From the NCBI RefSeq assembly GCF_001046895.1, contig NZ_CAQI01000044.1, forward strand, positions 62,001-126,000: a stretch of DNA of 64,000 bases, given 5' to 3'. Numbering within the stretch: position 1 is the stretch's first letter; the number at the start of each line of letters is the position of its first letter. The notes beneath the pieces are model-generated. The model searched no databases. It was not told where the DNA came from and saw only the letters and a program-made list of their open reading frames with translations. The DNA is from Pseudarthrobacter siccitolerans (GTDB taxonomy: Bacteria > Actinomycetota > Actinomycetes > Actinomycetales > Micrococcaceae). A program made the translations under genes and the position numbers. This document shows, one piece after another, positions 1 to 8,514 of the stretch.

Positions 1-833
1 AAACGGGATACGGTGCCCAGCTGGTCCAGCAGGAGGTCCGGATTGTCGGCGTCGAACTCCACTCCCGTGAGTTCGGTCACGCCGTCCAGGAACTGCCGGG
101 TGGTGGGGGTCAGTTCGATGGGCCACTTGTATTGGCCGACCCGGGTCACTGCGGCCGCCAGGCGGGTGACAGCGTTGTCCGTGCTGATCTGGGAACCGTG
201 GCCGGCCCTGCCGTGCGCTACCAGGCGCAGCCAGGAGATACCCTTCTCCGCGGTCTGGAGCAGATACGTGCGCTGCCCCCCGATGGTTGCCGAGAATCCG
301 CCAACCTCGGAAATTGCCTCCGTGGCGCCCTCGAACAGTTCGGGCCGCTTGTCCACCGCATACCGGGCACCGAGGGCTCCACCGGCCTCCTCGTCTGCGA
401 AGAAGGCGAAGATGATGTCCCGCTTGGGCTTCTTGCCGGTCCGGGCAAAGCTCCGCAGGACCGAAAGAATCATGGCGTCCATGTCCTTCATGTCCACGGC
501 GCCCCGGCCCCAGATGAGCCCGTCCTTCAGTTCGGCTCCGAACGGGTCCACGGACCACTGGTCCTGGAGCGCGGGAACCACATCGAGGTGGCCGTGCACT
601 ACCAGGGCGCTGGCGGAAGGATCCTGGCCGGCCATCCTGGTCACAACATTCGCCCGCCCGGGAGCAGACTCGAAGATCTCGGCATCCATGCCGACTTCTT
701 CAATGAGCCCGGCTGCGTACTCAGCGGCTGCCCGCTCACCCGGCCCCGACCCGTCACCGTAGTTTGAGGTGTCTATCCGGATGAGCTCCTGGCAGATACG
801 GACAACTTCATCCTCGGGCAGGACATCAGGCAT
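1..833 (-). CDS. M20-family metallopeptidase/deacylase, C-terminus cut by window edge
   Basis: Zinc-dependent hydrolase of the M20 (ArgE/DapE/CPG2) family, probably a cytoplasmic dipeptidase or deacylase. Translating the minus strand from ATG at 833 gives MPDVLPEDEVVRICQELIRI, then the family signatures in order: HGHLDVVPA (first metal His) near residue 80, GRGAVDMKD (bridging Asp) near 105, and ADEEAGG (catalytic and metal Glu) near 140. About 277 residues are present and the frame runs off position 1, so the end of the dimerisation domain and the last metal His are outside the window. It is divergent from the tRNA-Leu gene. The family is clear; the substrate cannot be told. Confidence 0.9.
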   Translation of the reverse strand, partial: MPDVLPEDEVVRICQELIRIDTSNYGDGSGPGERAAAEYAAGLIEEVGMDAEIFESAPGRANVVTRMAGQDPSASALVVHGHLDVVPALQDQWSVDPFGAELKDGLIWGRGAVDMKDMDAMILSVLRSFARTGKKPKRDIIFAFFADEEAGGALGARYAVDKRPELFEGATEAISEVGGFSATIGGQRTYLLQTAEKGISWLRLVAHGRAGHGSQISTDNAVTRLAAAVTRVGQYKWPIELTPTTRQFLDGVTELTGVEFDADNPDLLLDQLGTVSR

Positions 834-1005
834 GTGAAAGCTCCTCACTTGGAAATGACAGGTGGAACACAGCGCCGGTTCGCTGCCCTCAGCCTACCCA
901 TGTGGCCCGATTCGTTGTTCCCGAAAAGTCGTGTTAGAGTTTTTCTCGCTGCTTCGGAGAGATGCGAAACGCTGAAAGGCGGAAACGGTTCCCGAAATAC
1001 CACCT

Positions 1006-1088
1006 GCGCGGGTGGCGGAATGGCAGACGCGCTAGCTTGAGGTGCTAGTCCTCGAAAGGGGGTGGGGGTTCAAGTCCCCCTCCGCGCA
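1006..1088 (+). tRNA. tRNA-Leu(GAG)
   Basis: The acceptor stem GCGCGGG (1006-1012) pairs with TCCGCGC (1081-1087), followed by discriminator A. The anticodon stem CTAGC/GCTAG encloses loop TTGAGGT, giving anticodon GAG. There is a long variable arm of the class II type and a T-arm GGGGG-TTCAAGT-CCCCC. No CCA is encoded. A strong terminator follows within 10 bases, so this is a single-tRNA transcript. Confidence 0.96.
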
Positions 1089-1094
1089 CAAACG

Positions 1095-1138
1095 GAAGCC
1101 CCGGAAAATCATTGATTTTCCGGGGCTTCTTTGTTTTT
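1095..1138 (+). terminator. Rho-independent terminator of tRNA-Leu
   Basis: Near-perfect hairpin GAAGCCCCGGAAAATC / GATTTTCCGGGGCTTC with a very short loop, followed by TTTGTTTTT. It starts 7 bases after the tRNA and is the strongest simple terminator in the window. Confidence 0.93.
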
Positions 1139-1226
1139 GGGCGCTGCTCCCCCGCTGCTTGCCATGCGCGGGCTGTGTGAGATGTCCCACTCTTTCAGCC
1201 GGCAGGTGCCGAACTAAGCTGGGTCG

Positions 1227-1676
1227 GTGAACACCACCACACCACCGCCAGGTCCCGTCCATGTCACGTTGGACAGCGGACCAGCCGAGTGGTGGCAGAT
1301 CGTTGCCGCCCTGGGTCCGCTGGCCGTGGTGCTCGGCGCCCTGCTGGCGGCCTTTATAGGGTGGAATACGCTTCGGCAGCGGACGGTCGCTGATGATCGG
1401 GCCTTACGGCAAAAAGCCGAAGCGGACAGCCGTGCCGAATGGTGGCGCAGGGCCCAGTGGGCCCTGGAGGCATCGGTGGACAGCAAACCCGAGAAACAGG
1501 ACATTGGCCTCGCGGTGCTGGAGCTGCTTAGCACCAGCAATCTTGCCGGACCGGAAGAGGCCCAAATCATTGCAGAAGCCTGGACCCGGCCCTTGGCCAA
1601 CGGAGAGGCCACACTGGACCTGTTGCCTCCGTTGCCGGACAATGAAGTGGACGAGGACCCGAAGGAGGATCGATGA
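1227..1676 (+). CDS. Small membrane-anchored protein of unknown function
   Basis: 149 aa from a GTG start. A proline-rich N-terminus is followed by one hydrophobic helix (about residues 24-46, including PLAVVLGALLAAFIG) and then a charged, probably helical cytoplasmic tail rich in Arg, Glu and Ala. This looks like a bitopic protein with an N-out helix. Its stop overlaps the ATG of the next small gene (ATGA), so the two are probably translated together. I do not recognise a family. Confidence 0.6.
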   Translation: MNTTTPPPGPVHVTLDSGPAEWWQIVAALGPLAVVLGALLAAFIGWNTLRQRTVADDRALRQKAEADSRAEWWRRAQWALEASVDSKPEKQDIGLAVLELLSTSNLAGPEEAQIIAEAWTRPLANGEATLDLLPPLPDNEVDEDPKEDR

Positions 1677-1843
1677 GTGCAGTAGCGGAAAAGAAAACGT
1701 CAGACGGCGAGCAGAAGCCTTACGTCTCGCCCGCGCAGGAACGCGTCATCGTCCGGGCCGCCCGCCTTCGTCTCTCAACTGATAAGAAGCAAGGCCTCGA
1801 GTCCCCCGCGTGGGTCAAGAAAATCGCCAAGCGCCCGTTATGA
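1673..1843 (+). CDS. Small basic hypothetical protein, coupled to upstream gene
   Basis: 56 aa, starting MSAVAEKKTSDGEQKPYVSP and ending WVKKIAKRPL. The ATG overlaps the upstream stop as ATGA, with the GGAGGAT just before it serving as ribosome binding site. The composition is charged and lysine-rich with no obvious fold. The overlap and good Shine-Dalgarno site are the main reasons to call it a gene. Confidence 0.55.
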   Translation: MSAVAEKKTSDGEQKPYVSPAQERVIVRAARLRLSTDKKQGLESPAWVKKIAKRPL

Positions 1844-1906
1844 CATAACAGCTTCCCGGCGGAGTTTTCCGGGCGGCCTGCGTTCCTCGACCTTGCCGGG
1901 CTTCAG

Positions 1907-2179
1907 TTAGTCCTGCCGCCCCATTCCGGGATACACGCGCACAAAGTCGATCTTGTTGCCTGAGCCCGTCTTCTTCCGGGGCCCCCGCTGGAAGCCTTTA
2001 GCATCCAGGTGGTTCTGCCCGCGGTATTCAGCCAAAGCGTCATCGTAAGCACGGTTGAGCCGGCGGCCCGGGAACTCCTCCGTTACACCATCGGCGAAGA
2101 CCACGGTGACAGTGAGGTTCTCGGGAAAGTGCCGGTTCATCCGGATAAAACCGTCGGCGTCCTGCTGGAGCTTGATCAA
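1907..2179 (-). CDS. Hypothetical protein, 90 aa
   Basis: Starts MIKLQQDADGFIRMNRHFPE and contains a beta-rich stretch (NLTVTVVFADGVTEEFPG) followed by a basic C-terminus. No family recognised. It is flanked by gene-poor sequence and convergent with the 1,673 gene. The protein-like composition in this frame is better than in competing frames, but the call rests on that alone. Confidence 0.5.
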   Translation of the reverse strand: MIKLQQDADGFIRMNRHFPENLTVTVVFADGVTEEFPGRRLNRAYDDALAEYRGQNHLDAKGFQRGPRKKTGSGNKIDFVRVYPGMGRQD

Positions 2180-2331
2180 GGTGGTCCGCTTTCGTCGTGG
2201 GGCTTCCAGTGTCCCGCGTTTTCCCGTTCCGGCAAGCGCCGGGCCCCTCGCCTGTACACAAGCGCGACGGCGGGAGCCGGCACCGCAGCCGGCTCCCGCC
2301 GTCGTACTTCCTGCTGATTGGACCGAAGGAC

Positions 2332-2493
2332 CTACATGCGAAGCGCCGCGTAAGGCTCGCTGGGAAGGTTACCTGCTGACCAGGGCGCGGTGGAGCGGAC
2401 GTCGGGCGTGTGGCCCCGGCCGTCCGCCAGGACACCGCAAACGGTGGCGATGAGGACCCAGAGTCCCAACAGCAGTAGGCCGAGCAGTTCCAT
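2332..2493 (-). CDS. Very small single-helix membrane protein, 53 aa
   Basis: Begins MELLGLLLLGLWVLIATVCG, a single N-terminal transmembrane helix or uncleaved signal anchor, followed by a short polar tail ending SEPYAALRM. ACGAGGTGCATC precedes the ATG and supplies a ribosome binding site. A longer reading frame extends upstream to 2,691 but overlaps the SARP gene and lacks a signal, so the internal ATG was chosen. Confidence 0.5.
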   Translation of the reverse strand: MELLGLLLLGLWVLIATVCGVLADGRGHTPDVRSTAPWSAGNLPSEPYAALRM

Positions 2494-2608
2494 GATGCAC
2501 CTCGTGTGAGTGTGGGTTGATGTGGTGAAGCCAGTGTGTGCGGCGGGCGTGTGAGCAAGCGTGTGAGCGCCACAGACGCCCGGCACGGGTGGCAGTAGCA
2601 TGGGCCGT

Positions 2609-4411
2609 ATGGCCGAGAAATGGATTCGGCTCCTCGGTCCCCCTGTGATCGAGTCCCTTGGCGCACCTCCCCTGCAGCCCAGAGGCCGCAAGGCCTGGGC
2701 CGTGCTTGCCTACGTTGCCCTGCAGGGCGAAGGCACCAGCAGGTCACGCCTGGCATCGCTGCTGTTTCCGGATGCTGCCGACGCCCTCGGTGCCCTGCGC
2801 TGGAATCTGTCCGAGCTGCGGCGCGCACTGGACGGCATGACAATGGCCGGTGATCCCCTGCGGCTGGTGCTCCAGCCCCCGTGGCGCTGCGACGCCCTGG
2901 AAGTGGTGGACTCGGCCGCCAATCCTGGCACGGACCCGCGCGGTTTCACCGGACAATTGCTGGAGGGATTGTCCTTCGTCGACTGCCCAGTCTTCGATTC
3001 CTGGCTGGCGGACCAGCGCTACCGCTTCGACAACATCGTCCAGTCCCTGCTTTACGAGGCAGCCCTGGCAGCCCTGGCCGCGGGCACTCCCGGGAAGGCA
3101 GCGGAGCTGGCAACCCTGGCCCTTGACCGGGATCCCTTCCATGCAGACAGCAACGCCGTCCTGGTCAAGGCCCTGGTAGCCCTGGGCGAGCACCGCCGGG
3201 CCCGCCAGCACGTCACCAAGTGCGGGGACCTCTATCGGCAGGAGCTGGGCCTGCCGCTGCCCGCGGAAGTCCGGCAGGCACTGTCCGATGCGACCCCGGA
3301 GAAGGACCCTTTGATGCCGGCTACCCCGGCGACGGTGCGTTCTTATCTGGACGCCGGCGGCGCATCGCTGTGGGCGGGCGCCGTGGACCGGGGGCTGGAG
3401 CAGCTGCGGCTCGCCGTGGTGCTGGCGCGCGGCACGGGCAACGGCCATCTGCTCGCCGAGTCCTTGGTGGCATTGTCCGGGGCGCTGATTCACCAGGCGG
3501 GCGGCCGCGGTGCCGAAGTGGCGGACTTCCTGCACCGGGCCCTCCAGGCTGAAGGGCCCGTGGGCCCGTCCCGCACCGCCGCTGCCGCCTACCGCGAGCT
3601 GGGCTACTTATCCGTGCAGCGGGGTGTGCCGGATCGTGCTGCCGGCTGGCTGGACCGGGCGATGCTCGCAGCTGAGGGATACCCGGATGAACAGGCGCGG
3701 GTCCTGGCAATCCAGGGCATGCTGGCCTCGGACACTGCGCGGTATGACGCCGCCGTGACCGCGCTGGTGGAGTCCGGGCGGCTGGCTGAGGCTGTGGGGA
3801 ACCGGCGGCAGCAGGCGTTCAGTGCGGCGCTGCTGGGACGGGTCCGCCTGCTCCGTGGAGAGCTGGAGCAGGCGGCCGTGTCCCTGGACCGTGCGCAGGC
3901 CTGGATCGCGGAAGAACACTGGACCTCGTTCGAGCCGTTTGTGGCCGGGCTCCGGGGAGAGACGTACTTGGCATCCGGGCAGCTGGAGGAGGCTGCAGCC
4001 CTGATCGACCGGTCATGGGTGATGGCCGAACTGGCCGGTGACCACTGCTACATGGCCCTGGCGGCCGGTGCGGAAGCACGGCTGTTCATGGAGCACGGCG
4101 ACCTCACGGCTGCCGCGCACTGGATAGACCGGGGCCTCGGACCCAAGCCGTGGTACCTCTGGTATTCGGCGCGGCTGCTGGATACGGCAGCGGAAGTTTC
4201 CATTGCCAGCCGCTCGCCGCGTGCCTCGGCCTTCGTGGACCAGCTGGCTGAGCTGGCGAGCCGGAGCGGAATGCGGGAATTCGTGGTGCGGGGACAGTCC
4301 CAAAGGGCTGTGCTCGGCGATGAAGCGGCGGCGCAGGCAGTTCCCTGGCTTTCCCGCGAGATTGACAACCCGGCGTTGGCGGCATTTTTGGCTGCCAGGC
4401 ATGGCATCTAG
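2609..4411 (+). CDS. SARP/BTAD-family transcriptional activator with C-terminal TPR-like region
   Basis: About 600 aa. Residues 1-95 form an OmpR-like winged helix (RLLGPPVIES ... LLFPDAADALGALRWNLSELR), typical of SARP regulators. Residues about 95-225 are the all-helical bacterial transcriptional activation domain (FLEGLS-type motif, DSWLADQR, RDPFHADSNAVLVKALVALG). The rest is helical repeats like TPRs. There is no STAND ATPase motif, so this is the short ATP-independent kind. Two ATGs are possible (2,600 and 2,609). TAGCAT lies just before 2,609, which fits leaderless transcription from there. The SGNH hydrolase follows after 44 bp and may be co-transcribed. The target genes are unknown. 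Confidence 0.85.
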   Translation: MAEKWIRLLGPPVIESLGAPPLQPRGRKAWAVLAYVALQGEGTSRSRLASLLFPDAADALGALRWNLSELRRALDGMTMAGDPLRLVLQPPWRCDALEVVDSAANPGTDPRGFTGQLLEGLSFVDCPVFDSWLADQRYRFDNIVQSLLYEAALAALAAGTPGKAAELATLALDRDPFHADSNAVLVKALVALGEHRRARQHVTKCGDLYRQELGLPLPAEVRQALSDATPEKDPLMPATPATVRSYLDAGGASLWAGAVDRGLEQLRLAVVLARGTGNGHLLAESLVALSGALIHQAGGRGAEVADFLHRALQAEGPVGPSRTAAAAYRELGYLSVQRGVPDRAAGWLDRAMLAAEGYPDEQARVLAIQGMLASDTARYDAAVTALVESGRLAEAVGNRRQQAFSAALLGRVRLLRGELEQAAVSLDRAQAWIAEEHWTSFEPFVAGLRGETYLASGQLEEAAALIDRSWVMAELAGDHCYMALAAGAEARLFMEHGDLTAAAHWIDRGLGPKPWYLWYSARLLDTAAEVSIASRSPRASAFVDQLAELASRSGMREFVVRGQSQRAVLGDEAAAQAVPWLSREIDNPALAAFLAARHGI

Positions 4412-4455
4412 GCCGGCCGTCCCCCGGGGTGCCCTTGAGCGGGCAAGGGTGGAAC

Positions 4456-5121
4456 ATGGCATCCATGAATAATGCAGCCGACCAGGGCCGTGAGCCGGGC
4501 CACGTGGTGCTCCTGGGCGATTCCATCTTCGACAACGGCGCCTACGTTAGTGGCGGCCCGGACGTCGTCACCCAGCTGCGGCAGGAACTGCCGGGGTGGA
4601 CATGCTCCCTTTTGGCGATCGACGGGGACGTCACCACCGGCGTCGCCCGCCAGCTTGGCCGCCTGCCTGAGGACGCGAGCCACCTCGTGGTAAGCGTCGG
4701 TGGAAACGACGCGCTGGGCTACGTGCCGCTGTTGCAGGAGCAATCCGCCTCAGTTGCCGGGGCGCTGCTGCTGCTGGCGGAGGCGAGGGACAGGTTCGAC
4801 GCCGACTACCGGGCCATGCTGGCTGCGGTCCTGGCATTGGGGTTGCCGACGGCGCTATGCACCATCTACGACACGCCGTCCTCCGAGCCGAACCAGAAGG
4901 TCATCAAGGCGGCACTGGCCCTTTTCAATGATTCCATTACCAGGGCTGCCTTTTCGCAGGGAACAGCACTGGTAGACCTAAGGCTCATTTGCAGCCAGGA
5001 CGCGGACTACGCGAACCCCATCGAGCCGTCGGCCAAAGGCGGACGGAAGATAGCCCGGGCCATCGCCGCACTGGTTCGGCTTGCCCATCCCGGCCCGCAT
5101 TCGGTTGTCGTGGCGCAATGA
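4456..5121 (+). CDS. SGNH/GDSL-family hydrolase
   Basis: 221 aa from ATG 4,456 (AAGGGTGGAAC upstream). Block I is GDSIFD near residue 22, carrying the nucleophile Ser. Block III is GGNDALGY near residue 82, carrying the oxyanion Gly and Asn. A late D-x-x-H signature is not obvious; the sequence there reads DYANPIEPSAKGG, i.e. D..NPIEPS, which is the usual form in SGNH proteins where His is replaced or displaced. No signal peptide, so probably an intracellular esterase or acylhydrolase. The substrate is unknown. Confidence 0.8.
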   Translation: MASMNNAADQGREPGHVVLLGDSIFDNGAYVSGGPDVVTQLRQELPGWTCSLLAIDGDVTTGVARQLGRLPEDASHLVVSVGGNDALGYVPLLQEQSASVAGALLLLAEARDRFDADYRAMLAAVLALGLPTALCTIYDTPSSEPNQKVIKAALALFNDSITRAAFSQGTALVDLRLICSQDADYANPIEPSAKGGRKIARAIAALVRLAHPGPHSVVVAQ

Positions 5122-5206
5122 CCGTTGCCGGCGTCAATGCGGGTGCAGGATGCGCGGATGCTTGCCCCGGCCGCCCGGTACCTGATCTGGCTGTGCCCTG
5201 CCGGAC

Positions 5207-6178
5207 CTACATCACGCCCAACTCCCGCACCGCCGCCAGGACGTCCTGGACGGTAACGGCCAGCAATGCGGGATCCGGTTGGTCTGCAAAGGTGTCGCCG
5301 CGCCGAAGTTCGGCACGCGTCAGGACAACGTGCGGACCAGGGGGCGGACCCCAGATCTCTGGTGGAGCCGGCCCAAACAGCACTACTGACGGCGTCCCGT
5401 ACGCAGACGCCAGGTGGGCTGCTCCGGTATCCGCAGAGACTACAAGCCGTGCTGCTGCGATGGTTGCTGCAAACTCGGCCAGCCCCAGCCGCCCCGCCAG
5501 CACCCTGTCCTCCGAAAAGCCGGACCGGCGGCAGACGTCCAGGGCGCGGTCCCGTTCTCCGCTCCCACCGGTGAAGACAACGTTGTGCCCCGCCGAGGCA
5601 AGGGTGGAGGCGACTGCCGCGAAGCGTTCAGCCGGCCAGAGGCGGCTGCCGTAAGCGGCGCCCACGTGCAAAACCGTGGCGCCGGGAACCGGGCTCGGCA
5701 CGTGGGGTGTGTTCAGGTGGATATCCAAAGGGTCGGCCTCGATGCCGTGCCATTCCAGGAGCTTCACCCAGCGCTCGCGTTCATGCAGTTCGGCACGCCA
5801 CGGCGGACCATCCCGGTACTGGCTGCGGTGCCCTATTGTCTGCCGGGCCTGCAACGCCTCGATCCGGTCCTGGCTTTCCGGCCCGCTGCCGTGCAGGTTC
5901 ACGGCAACGTCCACAATGCCGGGCTCCATGGCCAAAGGCTCATCAAGGCCATGGGTGGGGAAAAGCTCATAACCGCCGACGAGTCCCAATGCCTCGGACA
6001 ACCATCCCTGGGCCGCATACCGGAGCCTGTGCTCCGGGAAGGTCCGGCGGAGGGCCTTTAGTGCCGGCACTGCGACGAGCAGGTCCCCGAGTTTGAGCGC
6101 CCGGAGGACCAGGAGTTCGGGTTTCCCGTCATGCACTTCATTGGCCGTTGCGGCGGACGCAGTCTCCTGGAGGCTCAT
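5207..6178 (-). CDS. Glycosyltransferase family 9 protein (second of a tandem pair)
   Basis: 323 aa with a GT-B fold of the heptosyltransferase type. The N-terminal Rossmann domain begins LLVLRALKLGDLLVAVPALK. The C-terminal nucleotide-sugar domain has VLHVGAAYGSRLWPAERFA, followed by VSADTGAAHLASAYGTPSVV, the conserved D-T-G-x-x-H donor-binding motif. Its ATG overlaps the stop of the upstream GT9 gene by 4 bp. In Gram-positive actinobacteria, which lack lipid A cores, such enzymes presumably build surface glycans; the acceptor cannot be inferred. Confidence 0.88.
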   Translation of the reverse strand: MSLQETASAATANEVHDGKPELLVLRALKLGDLLVAVPALKALRRTFPEHRLRYAAQGWLSEALGLVGGYELFPTHGLDEPLAMEPGIVDVAVNLHGSGPESQDRIEALQARQTIGHRSQYRDGPPWRAELHERERWVKLLEWHGIEADPLDIHLNTPHVPSPVPGATVLHVGAAYGSRLWPAERFAAVASTLASAGHNVVFTGGSGERDRALDVCRRSGFSEDRVLAGRLGLAEFAATIAAARLVVSADTGAAHLASAYGTPSVVLFGPAPPEIWGPPPGPHVVLTRAELRRGDTFADQPDPALLAVTVQDVLAAVRELGVM

Positions 6179-7317
6179 ACGCCCTGCCCGCTCACATCAG
6201 TTGCCGCCAGGCTGCGGACGTCCTCATGCACATCACGCACCGAAACGCCGGCCACCACGGAATCGTCATGGGCGCAGCGTGGCGCCGTCCAGCCCACCTG
6301 CGTGACATCGATCCCGCAGGTGGGGCAGGCAGTAACCCAGGAGGCGTGGAGGCGGTGAAGACTCCTGCCAAGCGCCCCGGCATTGATGACATTTCCGGCC
6401 CAGAAAATTCCCACGGTGGGCACGCCCAGGGCTTGTGCAAGGTGCCGCGGGCCGCTGTCGTTTCCCACTACCACTGCCGCTCCGGCCAGGAGCGCCACCA
6501 GACCAGCCATGTCCAGTTCTCCCGCCAGGGACCGGACCGGTCCCGCGGCGGCAAGTTGGACGATGCTTGCGGCAAGTTCCTGCTCACTCTTGTCCCCCGC
6601 AACAATGACCTCGAAGCCGTCGGCGGCGCAGGCCGCAGCCAATTCGGCGAACCGCCCGGCGGGCCAACGACGGCGGGGGTCGGTGGCGCCGGGATGCATC
6701 ACCACCAAAGGCTGGGTGCCGTCGTCGGACGTTCCCGAAAAGAGGCGCAACCCTTCCGCCGGAGCGAGCCGCGCCTCAAGGTCAACCGGGAACGCGCCGG
6801 CGAAACCCGCCACTTCGAGGGCCCGCAGCGGTTCATGCTGGTAATAGAGGTAAGGGACTGTACGCTCGAGGCTCGCCGCGTCCGGTGTGCGGGTCCCCAC
6901 CGTATGCCGGGCGCCCAGCCGGAGCAGGAACGGATTCGAGTACCGTCCGCCGCCGTGGAGCTGGACTGCCAGGTCAAAGCGGCGTTCCCGCATGTCCTGG
7001 AAAAACCGGTCGAGTTCTTCCTCGTTTTCCTCGCCTGGCCGGACGCCTTCGGAAAAGGGCAGGACACAGACTTCGTCCACCGGGCTTTTTGTCGCGGCTA
7101 TCAGTGCCTGGTGCGTTGGAGTGCCAAGAAGCGTTATGGCAGCCCCCGGGTAAGCTGCTTTCAGCGCGGCCATGGCAGGGATGGCAAAAATCAGGTCACC
7201 CAGGCCGCCGCCGCGCAGGACGGCAATCCTGTCCACTGCATCGAACTTTTCGAGGACGGGACCAACGCCCATACCGGCCTGTCCGGCACCACCAAATTCT
7301 GCAGTCAGCTGCTCCAC
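6175..7317 (-). CDS. Glycosyltransferase family 9 protein (first of a tandem pair)
   Basis: 380 aa. The N-terminal domain has IAVLRGGGLGDLIFAIPAM. The donor domain has VMHPGATDPRRRWPAGRFA and VGNDSGPRHLAQALGVPTVG, the D-S-G-x-x-H signature. A C-terminal extension carries Cys residues (ACPTCGIDV ... RCAHDD), possibly a small metal site, which its neighbour lacks. Together the pair would transfer two sugars in succession. The overlap TATGA with the downstream gene shows translational coupling. Confidence 0.88.
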   Translation of the reverse strand: MEQLTAEFGGAGQAGMGVGPVLEKFDAVDRIAVLRGGGLGDLIFAIPAMAALKAAYPGAAITLLGTPTHQALIAATKSPVDEVCVLPFSEGVRPGEENEEELDRFFQDMRERRFDLAVQLHGGGRYSNPFLLRLGARHTVGTRTPDAASLERTVPYLYYQHEPLRALEVAGFAGAFPVDLEARLAPAEGLRLFSGTSDDGTQPLVVMHPGATDPRRRWPAGRFAELAAACAADGFEVIVAGDKSEQELAASIVQLAAAGPVRSLAGELDMAGLVALLAGAAVVVGNDSGPRHLAQALGVPTVGIFWAGNVINAGALGRSLHRLHASWVTACPTCGIDVTQVGWTAPRCAHDDSVVAGVSVRDVHEDVRSLAATDVSGQGV

Positions 7318-7527
7318 ATATACCCCTTCGACTCAAGCCGGGGCCGCTTCTTTTCCGACGGCCTCCCCTGCCCCTGCGGCCGGCGCAGCAGAACGAATAC
7401 TGCCCCGGCCTTCGTTTAAACCTGTACCCAGAGGGCGGTCAATATACTCCGGCTATTGGGGAATACCCGGATGATGCTGTACGTTTCATACGCGACAGAC
7501 GAACCAAAGAAAAGAGAAGCACCTAAA

Positions 7528-7830
7528 TTGGCAACCGATTACGATGAACTGCGTTCCGACGTCAAGGAATCGCAGGACAACTCACTCGAGCAGCTCCAGT
7601 CAGCAAATGCTCCCGACGCACGCAGCGTTGTGCTTGAGCTGGACGAAGCTGACGGCCTGGACGGTGCGGGCGTACCCGGCGGCGAATTCGTCGCCGAGGA
7701 GCTCGTGGTGCAGGTCATTCCGCAGGCCGATGACGAATTCACCTGCTACTCATGCTTCCTGGTCCGCCACCGCTCGCAGATTGCGCGCCAGAAAGACGGC
7801 CACAGCTACTGCACCGAGTGCGAGGGCTAA
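7528..7830 (+). CDS. DUF4193-family protein (actinobacterial zinc-ribbon-like)
   Basis: 100 aa, beginning with TTG at 7,528 and reading (M)ATDYDELRSDVKESQDNSL. The acidic N-terminal half is followed by a C-terminal CxxC pair: FTCYSCFLVRH and YCTECEG, which should bind one zinc. DUF4193 proteins are near-universal in Actinobacteria and about 100 aa long, which decides the TTG start (GAGAAG lies 6-12 bases upstream) over the longer frame from 7,456. Function is unknown; the association with sigma factor or transcription genes seen elsewhere is not visible here. Confidence 0.88.
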   Translation: MATDYDELRSDVKESQDNSLEQLQSANAPDARSVVLELDEADGLDGAGVPGGEFVAEELVVQVIPQADDEFTCYSCFLVRHRSQIARQKDGHSYCTECEG

Positions 7831-7877
7831 TCAGGCGGTCATGTGGAGCGGCGGATTCAGCCATTCCAACTGAGCAA

Positions 7878-7906
7878 GAGGCACGTCCCATCGGGAGACG
7901 TGCCTC
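7878..7906. terminator. Bidirectional terminator between convergent genes
   Basis: Perfect 10-bp stem GAGGCACGTC / GACGTGCCTC around a 9-nt loop, placed between the stops of the DUF4193 gene (plus) and the YqeY gene (minus). The poly-T tracts are weak on both sides. Confidence 0.75.
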
Positions 7907-7912
7907 TCGCCT

Positions 7913-8377
7913 TTAAGCGAGCTTCCGCCGGACGATCTGGCTGACTTCCTTGCCGTCGAAGCGCCCTGCCACCTCCGCCGTCACAGGCTTCATGACTTCG
8001 CCCATCTGCCGCGGTGTCAGCTCACGGCCTGCGGCGCGCAGTCCGGCAATGACCTCGTCCACGATCGCCTCGACTTCCTCCTGCGACAGCGGTTTGGGCA
8101 GGTACGACTCTATGACTTCCGCCTCAGCGATTTCCGCCGCGGCACGGTCCGGCTGCCCCGCTTCTGCGTAGATTCCCGCCGTTTCGCGGCGCTTCGCGGC
8201 TTCCTTCTGCAGCAGGGACGTCACCTGCAGGTCGTCGAGCTGCACCGGAGTTTTACCCGATTTCTCACGGGTCTCGATTTCGCCCAGGACGTTCCGGACG
8301 GTGGTGAGCGCGGTTTTGTTGCGCTCCTTCATGTGGATGACCACGTCGGCCTGCAGCCGTTCTTTCAGTGATGACAC
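7913..8377 (-). CDS. GatB/YqeY domain-containing protein
   Basis: 154 aa from GTG 8,377 (GAGG upstream), matching the family's usual length. It contains the helical YqeY domain: SSLKERLQADVVIHMKER, the RETAGIYAEAGQPDRA-type loop, and YLPKPLSQEEVEAIV. The C-terminal half (LTPRQMGEVMKPV) is the domain shared with the tail of the GatB/GatE amidotransferase subunits, which binds tRNA. The stand-alone protein's role is unknown. The longer reading frame upstream lacks conserved sequence and was rejected. Confidence 0.9.
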   Translation of the reverse strand: MSSLKERLQADVVIHMKERNKTALTTVRNVLGEIETREKSGKTPVQLDDLQVTSLLQKEAAKRRETAGIYAEAGQPDRAAAEIAEAEVIESYLPKPLSQEEVEAIVDEVIAGLRAAGRELTPRQMGEVMKPVTAEVAGRFDGKEVSQIVRRKLA

Positions 8378-8472
8378 GTTGTTCCTCTGTTCCTGGTTTC
8401 CAGTTGGCCCTTGTTCGCTGGGCGGCACCGTACTCCGGCCGCACCCAGCCATCCCTAGTACCGTAGGGGCTT

Positions 8473-8514
8473 ATGCCCGAAAAAGCCCACCCCTTCCCGG
8501 ACCGCACCCCGTGA
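8473..8514 (+). CDS. Possible 13-codon leader peptide coupled to the M50-like gene
   Basis: ATG at 8,473 opens MPEKAHPFPDRTP and its TGA (8,512-8,514) overlaps the GTG start of the next gene as GTGA. TAGTAC and TAGGGG lie just upstream of the ATG, suggesting an almost leaderless transcript. The downstream GTG has no Shine-Dalgarno site, so coupling would explain its translation. This is inference from spacing only. Confidence 0.35.
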   Translation: MPEKAHPFPDRTP

